Assembly: GCA_026874595.1 (NCBI GenBank)
Contig: CM049313.1
Location: 37,912,659 to 37,976,658 of the forward strand
DNA length: 64,000 bases
Source of the DNA: Sipunculus nudus
Taxonomy: Eukaryota > Annelida > Sipuncula > Golfingiida > Sipunculidae
Reading direction: 5' to 3'
Every line of letters starts with the position of its first letter. Position 1 is the first letter of the stretch. A model generated the notes under the pieces. That model was not told the origin of the DNA and did no database searches. It worked only from the letters and a program-made list of their open reading frames with translations. The translations under genes were made by a program, and so were the position numbers. Positions 42,974-55,700 of this stretch are shown in pieces.

Positions 42974-45734
42974 AGTGCAATTCTTGCAACCTTTTACAAG
43001 ATTTACAAAGCCACTGAGTGGCTACTTTTCAGTTGTATCAGTGATTGGGTGCTTGCTTTTGTATTTTCATTAATCTCTGAAAAGTTTCAATGAATATAAG
43101 GTCATCAGTGTGCTCCATTCTTATCAGCTCTCATATCCCACTCAATTTATCCTAATTATTTATATGTTTGTTTGGGACCAGTTTCATTGTGTAAATACAG
43201 ACCATGCATCATTATTTGCCAGTGTTTTAAACACAGTTCATCATAATATAACTGCATGTACATATGACCAGTGTGTTCAGTGCCACAATCTATTTTAATA
43301 TATATTTAATTAAGCCAGGATAAATAGATGGATTGTGCTCAGTTTAACGTATGAAGACCAATTATACATACATACAGACTTAACTTTTTCTATCACACTG
43401 TTCATTAGGTTGTGACTTCTGATTTATGGTGTAACTCACGGTTTTGTGTATCTATTATATCACATCATTTCAGGTATACCTTGTGATGTAGTCAACTCTA
43501 CCATGCCAAATGCTCTCATACCATTCAACAAACACTGTATATATCAACTTGGTAATTTCAGCTTCACTGTTTGTACCATAAGTTTCAGGCTTTTGGAGTG
43601 TGTCAACTCGTGTAAGTTATCCTCAAGTAAGTGAACTTAGTGGCTCTGTTTCAGCATTTAGTGAAACATGCACTTGTAGACTACACTCATAATTACAGGC
43701 CTAGGAGGTACATGTATGTAATATGATGTTAACAAACCCCACTCTTTCACTTTCACCTAGAATGTATACTGTATGCCCATATCCATTGTTGATTTGTTGT
43801 TTGTGATGGACTCAACTGATTGTTAACCAGTTTGGTAACAGAGGACTGTGGGTAAGGCTAAACAATTCTATTAACAGGGAGCCATGCTAATTATTGGAAT
43901 ATGTTCAGTGGGCATATTGAATGAATAAGTAATTCCACATTGCACAACTTCTTGGAAAAATCCATGATTTAGGTTGCTTTTCCATGAATGCAATTTTTCT
44001 GTGGTGCAATGGCATTTTGTTGGCATCACTTGAAGTTTATTCCTTGCGAAGTATTGAACATGTTGTGCAGCAAACGCTATATGCACAATTTTTGCCATGT
44101 TTGATTATACAACTCAAGTTGAAAACCCTACCCCGTGGTAAGGCTACATTGATCCCAACTACCAACGCAACGTCATCACACCTCAGAACATTTGTGTCAA
44201 CAGGAAGGGTGCTACACACGCAGAATCCTGTGTTGTCATCCCACTGTAAATGCCCTGCACCAGTGGAAATGCAACCTAAATATGGATATGCAGTTATTAT
44301 CGAATCAAGATCAGACACTCCACACACCACTGTAGATGCATTCTTGTAGTCTGCTCACAAGCAATACATGAATTAAAATGGCTGATTTTACAATAAGTTA
44401 TACTTTTCTCTTCAGTTAAGTGCTGTTTGTCAGTATAAGACTAAATGTTTATCAGAAATATCATATTGAGAACTGATATTATGACCTTTTGTCTGAAAAT
44501 TTCACAAAGGTAAAGTTGCAGATATAAAATTACTGGGAGTGACATCATAGTATATACTCCTTGTCACTTAGTGTGTGCACTGGCAAATTACTGGCTGTGC
44601 TGCAGGTGTGAAAGCGCTTCGTTGGCCAGTGTTATACATGTTCAATAGCACCTGCAGGGGACCATTTAGGAGGGTACTGGAAAATCCAGAAATATTATCT
44701 TTTAAAAAGGGATTAAATAAAACTGAATGAGAGAATATAGGTTTATCAATGATAATGTCTGCATATAAGTATTTATCACAGATCTCTTCATTCTTTTTAA
44801 CTCTGGCTAGTTAACTTGCCAGGGCTGCATTGGTTATTTTACACACAAGCACACAGCAGAACAAAACATTGTCCCAAATGAAGTTCAAATAAACAGCACT
44901 CCATTCTACTTGTTTTATGAAAAATATCATTTTCTTTCTCGCAAAGGTTTTATATTAATTATTATTTTAATATAATGAGTGTCAGCACAGGTAAATCTCT
45001 CACAGGATGCAAACATCATTTATCATTTAATATAAAGGGTAAAAAGGTTTTATATCAGTTTTAGAAGCCGAGGAATACTTTCATGCAATCATTTCTGCAA
45101 CAAGGGGAATGGGATTTTTCTTTTTACATTTTTGGATTATGTTTTTCATTGTACAAATGACTTTGTTGTAGATATAACTATGTTAGTGGTAACATGTTTC
45201 CAAGGCATTGTCATAATGACAAGTTGGGAGGATTTGGGGAGAGTTTGAGAAGACATGAAGCTGATGATCAGTTTTGTTTCAGTAACTGCAGTATTAGAAT
45301 ACAATGTCCTGATGCGTAGTGCTGATGTTGTAGATTGTTTGTCACTTTGTTCATAATGTATTCATCCTATTTATCTAATAAACATCAACCACTTAAATCA
45401 GTGTGTTTGTTCTCCAATCACCGGTAATCTTGTCAGCAGAGTCTCATGTATAAAATTCAGACAATGTGAAAAGAATCATCACAATCCAATCCTTTGAAAA
45501 TTACTGACAGAAAACTGTCATGTTTGATCCCTTGACAATGCCAGTTTCCAGGTATTCACTGAGAAGCACTTTAAGTTCATTTATGTTTGGACAGGTGGTG
45601 CTATATGTACCAGCTCACCAGAGGAAGCCAGACTTTTGAGATCTGGATGTGGTGGCTGCTGTAAATTTCATATGGACATAGAATAATGGTAAGTCAAAAA
45701 AGTAAATAACTGAAACATTCTATAGTTGCATATA

Positions 45735-45740
45735 TTTATT
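45735..45740 (-). terminator. Polyadenylation signal, probable UBL7 3' end
   Basis: TTTATT on the + strand reads AATAAA on the - strand, 835 bp past the UBL7 stop. The intervening 45741-46574 would be the 3' UTR; no other gene was seen in it. Confidence 0.4.
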
Positions 45741-46574
45741 TGATTAATCTTCTTTTACTGTGAGGGTAAACTTCACAGAACTTCACGTAAATAATTCATA
45801 AACACGCCATAACACAGGCAGTTTGAACTATTTTGAAAACAAGCCTATTATGTAGTTTATAGACAAAACCTATTGATTCTTGAGTCCATGAAGTACAATA
45901 CAGCCTGATAACAATCAAAAATAATTTACCTGTGATAAACTTAAAACTGATAAAAAAAAAATTTCTGCCCCTGTATCCATAAAAATATTATTCTTTACAG
46001 TATAAACAAAAAATAAATTTTATCAAGTAAGTTCCAGCTGTAAGCAAGTGAAAAAAAGTTTATACTGTCCATATGGTATGATTATATATGAAAATTTAAG
46101 ACGGTCCCTTTCAAACTGCAATGCCACATTTTTTTAAGTATGTGTATATGTAATGAACACATTCAAATGCTGCAGAATCCATGCATATGTAAGATTTGAT
46201 GTGTGTTTGATATGGAAAGATAAAGGAAATAACATTTAACTTGTTTACATGTAATAGGACTACAGTAACCATAAACTGCAAACAGTAAGGTGAAGTCAAA
46301 ATAACATGTATAAAGTTTACTTGCCACCAAAAATTCAACTGTCAGAGCTTGCATATACATCATTTCTTGAATGTAGTCAGGGGTTGAAATCTATAGAGGC
46401 CAACCAATCAAGACCAGTGTTTACAGAGATATTCCTGTGATTTTTGGAGTTACAAGCTTGGCAGGTCAGTATATACACAAGTAAATTATCCAGAGTAGAC
46501 AAGTTTGGAAAGCAATATTGCAATGTTTTTAAGTCTGTCCCATGTAGTTCTATGAAATAATTGTAGGCCAGGCC

Positions 46575-46700
46575 TCAAAGACTCCCATCTCCAAATATAA
46601 ATTCCAGAGCAGCCATGACGTTTCCTCCAGCAGCCTCCAGGGCTTGACGTGCGACAGCTTCGTCTGTGATCCCCATGTCTCTCATCTGCTGAAGCTGGGC
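46575..46700 (-). CDS. UBL7: UBL7 exon G (UBA domain)
   Basis: 126 nt from ACATCAG|GCC to TGA at 46577-46575. The UBA signature MGITDEAVARQALEAAGGN forms a three-helix ubiquitin-binding fold in relatives. A partial copy of this acceptor and exon start lies 67 bp upstream. Confidence 0.9.
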   Translation of the reverse strand, partial: AQLQQMRDMGITDEAVARQALEAAGGNVMAALEFIFGDGSL

Positions 46701-49700
46701 CTGATGTGTGAAAAAAAAAGATCTGTCATGATTACAGGTTCAACACACAGATCTGCTGAAGCTGGGACTAATGGGCAAAAAAAAAAAGATCTGCCATGAT
46801 TATAGGTTCAGCACACAGATATGGAAACCCCTATATGTACATCAATATCCACCTCAAAATTTTAACTCAATAAATAAAACTATTCCTTGATCCACGATAA
46901 TACTGATTTCACAGAAAACATTTGGGGATATTGTATGGGCGAACAAAAGGGATGACTCTTAAAAGTTTTATTTACCAAAAAACACAGCAAATGATAACTG
47001 AAGACTTTTGAAGATGTGATAAAAAAACAAAGACTAGTAGATATGTTACTGCTCACTATATTGGCTCTTTATATGGTAATATATAGTACAGTTTTGAAGG
47101 ATGAAATAGTATGTAGTCACTGACATCAATCAGTTATATACCTGCACCAGCTGCTGATAGCTGCATATACTTAGTATTTTAATATTATGCCTACCATCTG
47201 TCACAAAATGTTTCAACAGCTGCAGGTTTGAGTACATGTTGAAGATGTAGGTGTATACAGCTATTAGCAGCTTATGTAGATATATACAGTTGTTAGCAGC
47301 TGAGTTAGATATTTTAATGTTATAAACCAAACCGGCTTGTTCAGTATTGCCTTTGTATTGGCTAAGGGTGCCATATCAGCCCCAGGCCCATAGGACTGAT
47401 ATGCGTCTGCCTGAAGGCCAATACAAGGCAATACCCAACAAACCGGTTCATAATATCGGTATTTTCATTTTAAGGCCAAGTATGTTATCAACATAAATAA
47501 CCATGTGCAATATATATTACCATTTTCACAAAGTACTTAAGTAAAACACTTCAGGAGAGCACACATGTTGGCACCTTTCCACATTCATAGGCAAATTTGT
47601 TGTCAGTTTAATTCCCAGCTGGAGCATCACAGAGCAAAGTGACATCACATGCCCCATGATGCTTTTCCATTTCATTCAGAGGTGGTGAGTCACAGAGATA
47701 TCAAATGAATTGTGAAGCTTGTTGATTTTCATTCTGAGGCCTTGCATCACTGAGTACACTGAAGGCTTGGCTGATATGAGAACACTTTATAAAATCAGTG
47801 TATAGTAATATTGCCCAGATGCACTCATATGAACCTGGAATGTGTATCATCATGTATCATCACATATACTGGGGCCTCAGTATCTGTGTGATAACCTATG
47901 TAGCCAATAAATAAAACAGCTGATGCAGAAATATGCATGTGTGTTCTATGGGTTATTAACTACAATGGCTATTTGGTTTGTAAATAAGTCAAAATAATTA
48001 TCATGAGTTTCATTAGTTAATAAGAACCCTGTAGAATCATGCAGCTCTTAAAAACTAATAGCTAAATCCATTAATACATATGTGACAGGTGGGTGGAGAC
48101 AGATACTGCATTTTCACAAAAAGCTCAATGAATAATCTACATTGATGCCTGCTTTTCCTGTTTTTTACCAAATCTGTGAACTTATGCAATGGTGTGGCAT
48201 CGTCTGGTGTCTGGCGTCCATTGTCTGCACATTAACCCATATTATCTTAAAAATGGCAGGAGTTAGCATCACAAAATTTTATGCAACAAAATTAGTCATC
48301 TAAAAAAACTCTTTTGGATTTTGCTTATTTTTTGGCTGACTGCACTTTCTTAGATTTTATAGGGAAAAAGCTAAAAGCCTTTAAAAATCTTTTTCTCCGA
48401 GACTGTTCAGCCAAACTGTCCAATATTTCACAGAAATAATCTCTTGTTACCATCTCTCTCAAGTTTGTTTGAATGGTTTAAGTTTGGTGATTTTTGACCG
48501 AGTTATAGGAAGTTGAACTTAGTCATCTGTCCAAAAAAGCATACTAAAATAACAATCTAAGAAACGGCTGGAGCTATCATCACCAAATTTTATACCAATG
48601 TTGGTCACATGAGTCATATCTGAAATTGAGGTATTGGTGGCGGCACCTGCATCAGCCTTTTTTGTACAGGGGACATCAGTGCCCATATCATACTTAGGGC
48701 TACAAAAAATTCTTCTCTGAAACCATATGGCCAAAATGTTTAATATCGCATGGAAATGATCCTAGGGTAGTGCTTTCTGAAGTTTGTTCAAATGGGAAGT
48801 TGAACTTAATCATATGCCATAACAGCCAATTTTATCTCAGTGGCTACAAAGATCTTCTGAAAAACCACTGGGCCAAATTCTTATATCTCACACATTAATT
48901 ATCCTCAGATGTTGATAATGGTTTAGGTTTAGAGTTTTTTGGCTGGGTTATGGAAAGCTGAACTTAGCCAGTTTGCTGCATCTTCCTATATAGGTTATAA
49001 ACCTGTAAAAATTTGTTTAATATTTTACAAGAATAATACCAACAATAATTCTTATAATAATTGTCTTTAATGGTTCAACATGAATGATTTTTGACTGAAT
49101 TATGGAGATTGAATTTAGTCATTTTACCATATATGTTAGCTGTGTGGAGCAGTACGTAACAGCTAGCCTGGCACCAGTTTATCGGCATATGACTTTTGCC
49201 CAGTTTATGTGCCTGCTTATTTCTCCAGAGGAATCTGATATATCAGCCTGAAATTGGGCATATTTATATATATCGTAAAGCTTTGTCATTTACAAGACTT
49301 GTGGTGCCACCTACAATAATTTTTGCAAAGTGTATGTCCCTGCTTATTTCTCATGAGGGGATATCAGCCTAAAATTGGTCATATATATACATCTCTGATA
49401 CCTTCATCGTATAAAAGACAAGAAAAGTAATGGCCCAGCACTGAAGCATTATACCTGGTGTATAACCATTGTACAAGTTTGCATTAGGCCTGTAGGCCTT
49501 GTTTTAAAGAAATCAATATTCTTATAATACATTTTAAACTAAATTCTGTTAAATCAGTTACAATCAAGTAATTCATGCAAATCACAAGCACACAATTTTT
49601 TCCTGCATTACAGTGTTCTTGTTTGACTTACATCAAGGTTTGGTCTAGTCCCTTGTGATGACGATGATGATGATGATGATGCTTGGCTCTGGGCCTGAGC

Positions 49701-52700
49701 CATGGCTTGCTGAAAGAAGTCCATGGTCACACCTTGGTCTGGTCTGCTTCCTCGTGATTGGCTGCTGCTTGTCTGTAAATAAACCAGTCAGGTCATGTGA
49801 CTTTGTATTTTATACTCAGTCATGTGATCTGATTTGTAATGTGACCCTGAAAGGTAAATACTTTCCATACAGCAACATCATCTGGTGGCATTGTACAAAT
49901 GTATATGTTTGACAAGGTAACACTATAAACGCACTGCTGTTTTAGTATCTTAGTATTGTGCAACCTTTGAAATTTGCCAAAGTTTTCTAAGAAAATGAAT
50001 TTAGTGTGTCTTGAGTCTTCTTGCCCTTAAAGACCACTTGTTAATCACAAGTAAATTTCATATATGGGAGAATTTCAAGAAAGTTGGTATGTGCTCACCA
50101 CTATGCTGATAAACAGCCTCTGACATGTCAGACAGCCTGTTTTTACATGACTGAGAGCCAATTGTCACATGACTGAAAACTTATTGTCACATGACTCAAA
50201 GTCTCTTGTTACATGAAGAAAAGCCTGCATCACATTAAGGCCATGATTTAAATGGCTAACAATCTGTCATCAAGGAACGGAGAAACAAATTTAGAAGTGG
50301 ACATGCTGACTCACAGAGGGCTGAGATGACAGTCCACCTGTTGCTGCTTGAAGGGCAGCAGCCAACTGAGATGCTGTGATTGGCTGATTTTCACCAGTCC
50401 GCTGGGGACGGATAACCTCCATCCCATCTTCATCATCAGACATTCTGTCCAGGGAGTAGGTACCTGTCAATCAAAGATAAATGACAAACTCATATTATTC
50501 TAACATTTTTCCACAGATAAATGTTAATGTTTATTAGAAATGTTTGTTTCCCAAAGTTAAAAGAATATATGATAAAAGGGATGAGTGATGACTTCATATT
50601 CAAATTAAGATTTCATAACATTTATCATTTCATTAAATTTTACTATCCTTAATTAGAACAATCCTCAACCATACTTCTCCTATGATAGATATTCCATACT
50701 AACTTCTTAGGCTTAATATCATATCTTTATATCTTAATTGTTTTTAATACCCAACAGCAATATGATACATTGTCTCTACTGTAATATTTTTCTGGACATG
50801 TCTAATTTTGTGTTGTGGGATATCAAGGTTTTTAGTTTTTAGTTGGGCATAAATTAAATTTAACACAGACTGAGGTTCCATATTGGTGCTGTGTTAAGTA
50901 TGAGCCTGCTAAAGCCATTCACATTTAACCTCAAGCAAGACTTGAACCCAAATGGTGCAGTATGTCACGATGCAGCACTAACAGGGATTTACTATCATTC
51001 ATACTTTGTCACTTGTGAGACGTCACCCAATGTTAACACCATATAGTATCTTTAGACTATTACAAGCATATGGGATGGCCTTACTATTAATCAATATCAA
51101 ATGTGGCTGTTTTTTTTTTCAAGCACCCACCAGATCCTGAGACTCCAGCTGCTCCAGCTTTGGTGCTTTCTTCATTAACAGCAGCAGCTACATACAAGGC
51201 TGCCTGGCCCAGGCAGGGGTGTGCTTCAATCACTCTGAAATCAAGATACAGGGGTGTAACAATAACTCTGAAATCAAAATACAGGGATGTGCTTCAATCA
51301 CTCTGAAACCAAAATACAAGAGTGATATAGTAACTCGCAAAATATTGTTATGGGTGTGCTTCAATCACTCTGTAATCAAAACACATATGCTTCAATCACT
51401 AAGAAATCAAAACACATATGCTTCAATCACTAAGAAATCAAAACACATATGCTTCAATCACCATGAAATCAAAACTTGCTTCAATCACTCAGAAATCAAA
51501 ACACATATGCTTCAATCACTAAGAAATCAAAACACATATGCTTCAATCACCATGAAATCAAAATGTGCTTCAATCACTCAGAAATCAAAACACATATGCT
51601 TCAATCACTAAGAAATCAAAACACATATGCTTCAATCACTAAGAAATCAAAACACTTGTGCTTCAATCACCATGAAATCAATATGGGCTTCAATCACTCA
51701 GAAATCAAGTGAGGAGTGCATTTCAATCACTCTGAAAACACTGTTATGAGTGTGTTTCTGTAAATTACTTTGAAATCACTCTTATGGTCAATGGCAGGCA
51801 ATGTAATGAATGCTGAAATGAGCAAATATACCTACAAAAATGCTGTATATTATCTTGTGAATCCATGTGACACTATTTACAACATATGAAAGCTATATTA
51901 CAGTATCCTGGCTGGGGTATTCATGTAGTCATACAACCACACAATCTTGTCCATGATATCATAATTTTCACTGTTAATTTTCACCGAGAACTCACTGTTT
52001 AACATGATCAGGGTCAGCCATCAGTGCCAGTAGCTGGGAATCCTGAAGCATTGCTGGAATACAGATGACATATCTATTAATTATATTACAAATATGAGGG
52101 TTAGGATTACCTGGTGATACTGTTTTTGGTCTCACTGGTTGTATAAAGTGAAACACATTAAAGCATGAAATACTTACTGTAAATAATTTTTGTAATAAAA
52201 CAAATGTATATGAGAAATCGAAAGAATTATCATTATCAACATAAACTTTTCATACAAATCACTGTAAAATATGAATAATGATAGAAAGTTGCTTTTTTTC
52301 CCCAAAATCCACATTAAAATTTTCAAATTATCCTTAGAACTACATTTTTAGAGAAATAATGATTATTTCTTGTACACCTGATCATAAGAATACTATTACA
52401 AGCACAAGACTTTAACTGATCTGGATATTCTGCATTCTGCTGCAGCAAGCATACCTATAGCTACTGGGTCATGTTCAAGGCCTGGTGTGGCTGCTATGAG
52501 ATTTTCCATGGTCTCTTGGTTAGTCACCATCTTCTCAACCTGAAATGAATATTCATGAAATGTCTCAGATGTACAGAGATTTTCTATTGTGATCATGACC
52601 TCCAAAATGTACAGAGAGATGAATGAATACATCAGATTTATCTTCCCAAAGTTATGAAATTTAGGGCTTATTTCTTAGTTTTATGAGCAGTACTAATATA

Positions 52701-55700
52701 AAGATATACAGTGGAACCAGTCTGAAAGACCACCTATATAATAAGACCAACTGTCTATTAACACTACCCTTGAGTGAACCAAATGCATACACATTGGTTG
52801 TAACACATCTGTCTAATGAGACCACCTGTTAATAGACCTTTTCCATGAGTATGCACACTGCGTAAGTTTGAGCTGTCATGTGTAGGGGTTTGGGTCAGCT
52901 GACATACCACCACATATAAACAGGCGAGACTAGGGTATCTTTTTCATTGGATTTTTTAGTCTTGAGTGTTCATGTGACCAAAAAATAACTAGATATTTCT
53001 TGGCACCAGTGCCATAGTATCACCAGACAATTAATCCCCCCACCCCCTTTAAGAATAGTCCCTCCATCTTCACCAGCATATACTGACACTTGGCAAGTGA
53101 CTATGGAACATCTATCAAATTGAGAAACAATATTTTTCACCAAATATTGGGGCCAATACAGAGAATTACTCTTATGAAAAGGGGATAAATTTATACTATA
53201 AAATGGTTTGGTAGGTGGCGCCACCAGTCTGGTTATTGAGAGGACTTTCCAAGATGGATATACATGCCAAATTGGAGACCAACACATTGAAGGACTCCTC
53301 AGATATGAGCAATTTTTATCTAAAACAAATGTACAGATGGACACCACACAAAAAAAATGGCAGATTGCACCACCAGTCTTGCATACAAGATGGAGGAGGC
53401 CAAGATCCATGTAGCACTGCCTGGGCTTTAGTGTATTGATGTTTAAAATGAAACGTGAATCCATGTAAAGACAGATGTAACTCAGTTCTAGCTCCTATCA
53501 CTAAAGCCCTGTAAAGTCCATAAGGTGAATCCCTGATATTTGCATATAAGGGCGTCATAAGGCTCCTGACGATTCCTACACATTTGCATATCAGGCCGCC
53601 TGGCCTCCTGTGAATGGCATCGTTGCTATGAGGAGGCTGACAGCTTCCCATAGGTTATAGACAGCTCCACCTGCTTAGTAACATTCGCACTGAAATCATG
53701 CATGTTTTCAGAAAGTCCATACATGGACCTTTATGTCCTATGATATATCTCTGCTGTTCGAACATACGGTCCATGGGCAAAATTTAAGTGCATTGTAGAC
53801 AATGTCACATCTATTTTGTACTGTGTATAAGGTACACATGAATGTCTTGCCACTTTAAGTTGTCAACTTGCTGAATGTCGTGATTGTTTCAGTCAGCCGG
53901 TACATGAATCACAGTTTGACTGTGTTCGTTGCATGTGGACTTGAATATCTCACGCTGATTAGCTGTGCTGGAGACATTTTAAAATCGGCCTGTTGCGATA
54001 AGCAGTGGTCTAATAAACAGTGACACACTGACTTACTGAGGCTGAGGGTTATATATAGTGTTAAAAATCTTGTCGTACTCAAATAGCCATGGACCTAAAC
54101 ATATTAAGACTGAAAAATGGGAATATATATATATATATATATATCAAGCTGGAAGCCCACAATAGGCAGTTACTGAATAAACCATGTTGGTTTTGAAAAA
54201 GATTCTGGGAAAGACCACTATAATTACTCCTTACGTCACTGGGAAAGACCTTAGCTCAGCCAGGCAGTGATGTGTGCATGCATGGTGCTGACTGTTTGGA
54301 ATGGCCCAAGTTTACCAGTCTATGAAATAAGAGGGTCAGAGAGAAGTAATTAGTTATGTAAGTTACCACGTGGTAGCAGTACCAGCACTAAGTGCAACAC
54401 AGTGAGAGCCATTTGATATCCCTGTCACAGCCATTTCATTGACTTGGCCAGTCTAAGATCTATGGTTAATGCATGGTTTCAGACCAATACAGCACACCAC
54501 TTTAAAGAAAAGAGCATTAATTTTTTCTACAAAAAAAGGGAAAATAGGTGATCCACTTGTCTGGTCTCCCTGATGAATAGACATGCCAAATTTAAGGCCA
54601 CTACCTTGAACCACTCTTGAGATATGAGCAATTTTCACCTAAAGCACATGTACAGATGGACACCATGGCAAAAAGATTGCAGATGGCGCCACCAGTCTTG
54701 CATACAAGATGGAGGAGTCCAAGATCTATGGATATGCACAATTTCAGGCCAATAGGCCAAATCACTCCTGAGAAAAGGGCATTAATTTATTCTACAAAAA
54801 GGGAAGGTAGGTGGGGCCACCTGTCTGGTCTACGAGAAAATTTTCCACAATGAATGGACATGCCAAATTTCAGACAAATACCTTAAACCACTCCAGAGAT
54901 ATAAGCAATTTTCACCAAAAGCACATTTACAGATGCACGCCAGGGCAAAAAATTGCAGATTGCACCACCAGTCTTGAGTAAAAGATGGAGGAGTGCAAGA
55001 TCTATGGATAGGCACAATTTCAGGCCTATAGGGCAAATCACTCCTCAGAAAAGGGCATTAATTTATTCTGCATAAACAAGAAGGTAGGTGGCACCACCTG
55101 TCTGGTTTATGAGAAAACTTTCCAAGATGGATGGACATGTCAAATTTCAGACCAATACTTTGAACCACTCAAGCAATATGAGCAATTTTCACCCAAAGCA
55201 CATATACAGATGGACGCCACGGCAAACAACTGCAAATGGCAACATCAGTCTTGAATACAAGATGGAGGTATTCAAGATCAATGTACATGCTAAATTTCAG
55301 CCCAATCTGTCCATAAATTTTAGACTTTTAATGCTCACAGTACTGTCAATTGGCAATGATGGAGTATTAAAAGGCACAAAAACAAGAGAAACACACAAGG
55401 TGGCGCAACCTTTCTTCCTCAAAAGACAAAGCTATCCAAGATCTTCAGTCAATTTGATTTTTGGACCAATCCATGCATCCCTTATTAAGATATTAATGAT
55501 TTTGTGTGATTTTCACCATATATGGCAATAATCAAGGTCAAGGCCACTCTCATAGGAAAGGTGATGACCCTATTTTCAATAGGTTTCATCCTCTCACCCA
55601 TATCTATGCACATGTCGAGTTTCGTAAAGATCACTGACATATTTTTTGAGTTATCACGTCCAAACGAAATCTCTGTGGAGGCCCGGGTGGCGTATATGGC

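Larger units (their letters stand above)
36673..45405 (+). other. 3' UTR / downstream region of the BAK-like gene
   Basis: No further coding exon of the gene was found. The AT-rich sequence is nearly free of the repeat families seen elsewhere, apart from one SINE and homopolymers. AATAAA at 45377-45382, followed by a GT-rich stretch, is a good distal polyadenylation signal; nearer ones also exist, so the 3' UTR length (up to 8.7 kb) is uncertain. Open frames of 60-121 codons inside are unremarkable. Confidence 0.4.

Noticed and set aside
43984-44349. 121-codon + strand frame with overlapping - strand frame
   Set aside because: No recognisable domain or splice context. Both strands are open because the patch is GC-richer.
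51219-51712. Repetitive + strand frames of 78-130 codons
   Set aside because: They read through the UBL7 splice-site minisatellite, and the + strand is antisense to UBL7.
53208-55531. Open frames of 68-164 codons on both strands
   Set aside because: They follow the tandem units of the Helitron-like element and have no recognisable domain.
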